From the NCBI GenBank assembly GCA_002317305.1, contig DCIZ01000076.1, positions 1 to 5,055 of the forward strand: a stretch of DNA of 5,055 nt. Direction: 5' to 3'. Positions 5,033 through 5,055 of the stretch are shown here, piece by piece. Origin of the DNA: Campylobacter sp. UBA1713. Lineage in GTDB: Bacteria; Campylobacterota; Campylobacteria; Campylobacterales; Campylobacteraceae. The notes below the pieces were generated by a model. It did not search any database. It was not told the origin of the DNA and saw only the letters and a program-made list of their open reading frames with translations. Made by a program: the position numbers and the translations under genes. The number at the start of each line of letters is the position of its first letter. Position 1 is the first letter of the stretch.

Positions 5033-5055
5033 GCCGTCATTCTGAGGGAGCGAAG
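5033..5055 (+). repeat. Second copy of the same repeat, cut by the window end
   Basis: GCCGTCATTCTGA (5033-5045) repeats the start of the unit at 4942, followed by GGGAGCGAAG. The variable centre differs again. GTCATTCTGAGGGAGCGAAG is close to a repeat that, from memory, is widely scattered in intergenic DNA of many bacteria. The element continues beyond the window. Confidence 0.7.

Overview
The window carries four protein genes, all on the minus strand. In transcription order they are leuS (leucyl-tRNA synthetase), an ABC-transporter ATPase of the LolD/FtsE/MacB type, hypA (nickel insertion for NiFe hydrogenase, possibly urease) and ruvA (Holliday-junction binding). The LeuS and RuvA sequences, the A/T-rich AAGGA-type ribosome sites and the abundance of AAATTT suggest a Campylobacterota genome. 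A Campylobacter of the mid-GC oral group (showae/rectus/curvus/gracilis type) fits best. This assignment is by eye and from memory of the families, not from a search.

Layout from left to right: 1-302 is non-coding and holds three tandem 43-bp repeats, an inverted copy of a CCGTCATTCTGA-type repeat, a palindrome and a heptamer array that ends three bases from the ruvA stop. ruvA is at 303-857. 858-1140 is non-coding and holds several hairpins and a second heptamer array ending three bases from the hypA stop. hypA (1141-1482) and the ABC ATPase gene (1475-2131) overlap by 8 bp and form a translationally coupled pair. 2132-2444 is non-coding: stacked, partly degraded copies of the same repeat families, then a third heptamer array ending two bases from the leuS stop. 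leuS is at 2445-4874. 4875-5055 is its upstream region and again holds CCGTCATTCTGA-type repeats, the last cut off by the window edge.

The genes do not form one pathway. leuS serves translation, ruvA serves recombination repair, hypA serves nickel enzyme maturation, and the ATPase would drive an export or lipoprotein-release transporter whose permease is not here. Each transcription block (leuS; ABC-hypA; ruvA) looks like a self-contained cassette separated by about 300 bp of repeats. Non-coding DNA is about 1,079 of 5,055 bases (21%), high for this group.

The genes are ordinary; the noteworthy material is the intergenic DNA. Two patterns stand out: 7-bp repeat arrays placed immediately after three stop codons, and repeat copies in which the flanks are conserved while the hairpin stem is replaced by a different but still self-complementary sequence. 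No defence system, CRISPR array, insertion sequence or RNA gene was seen.
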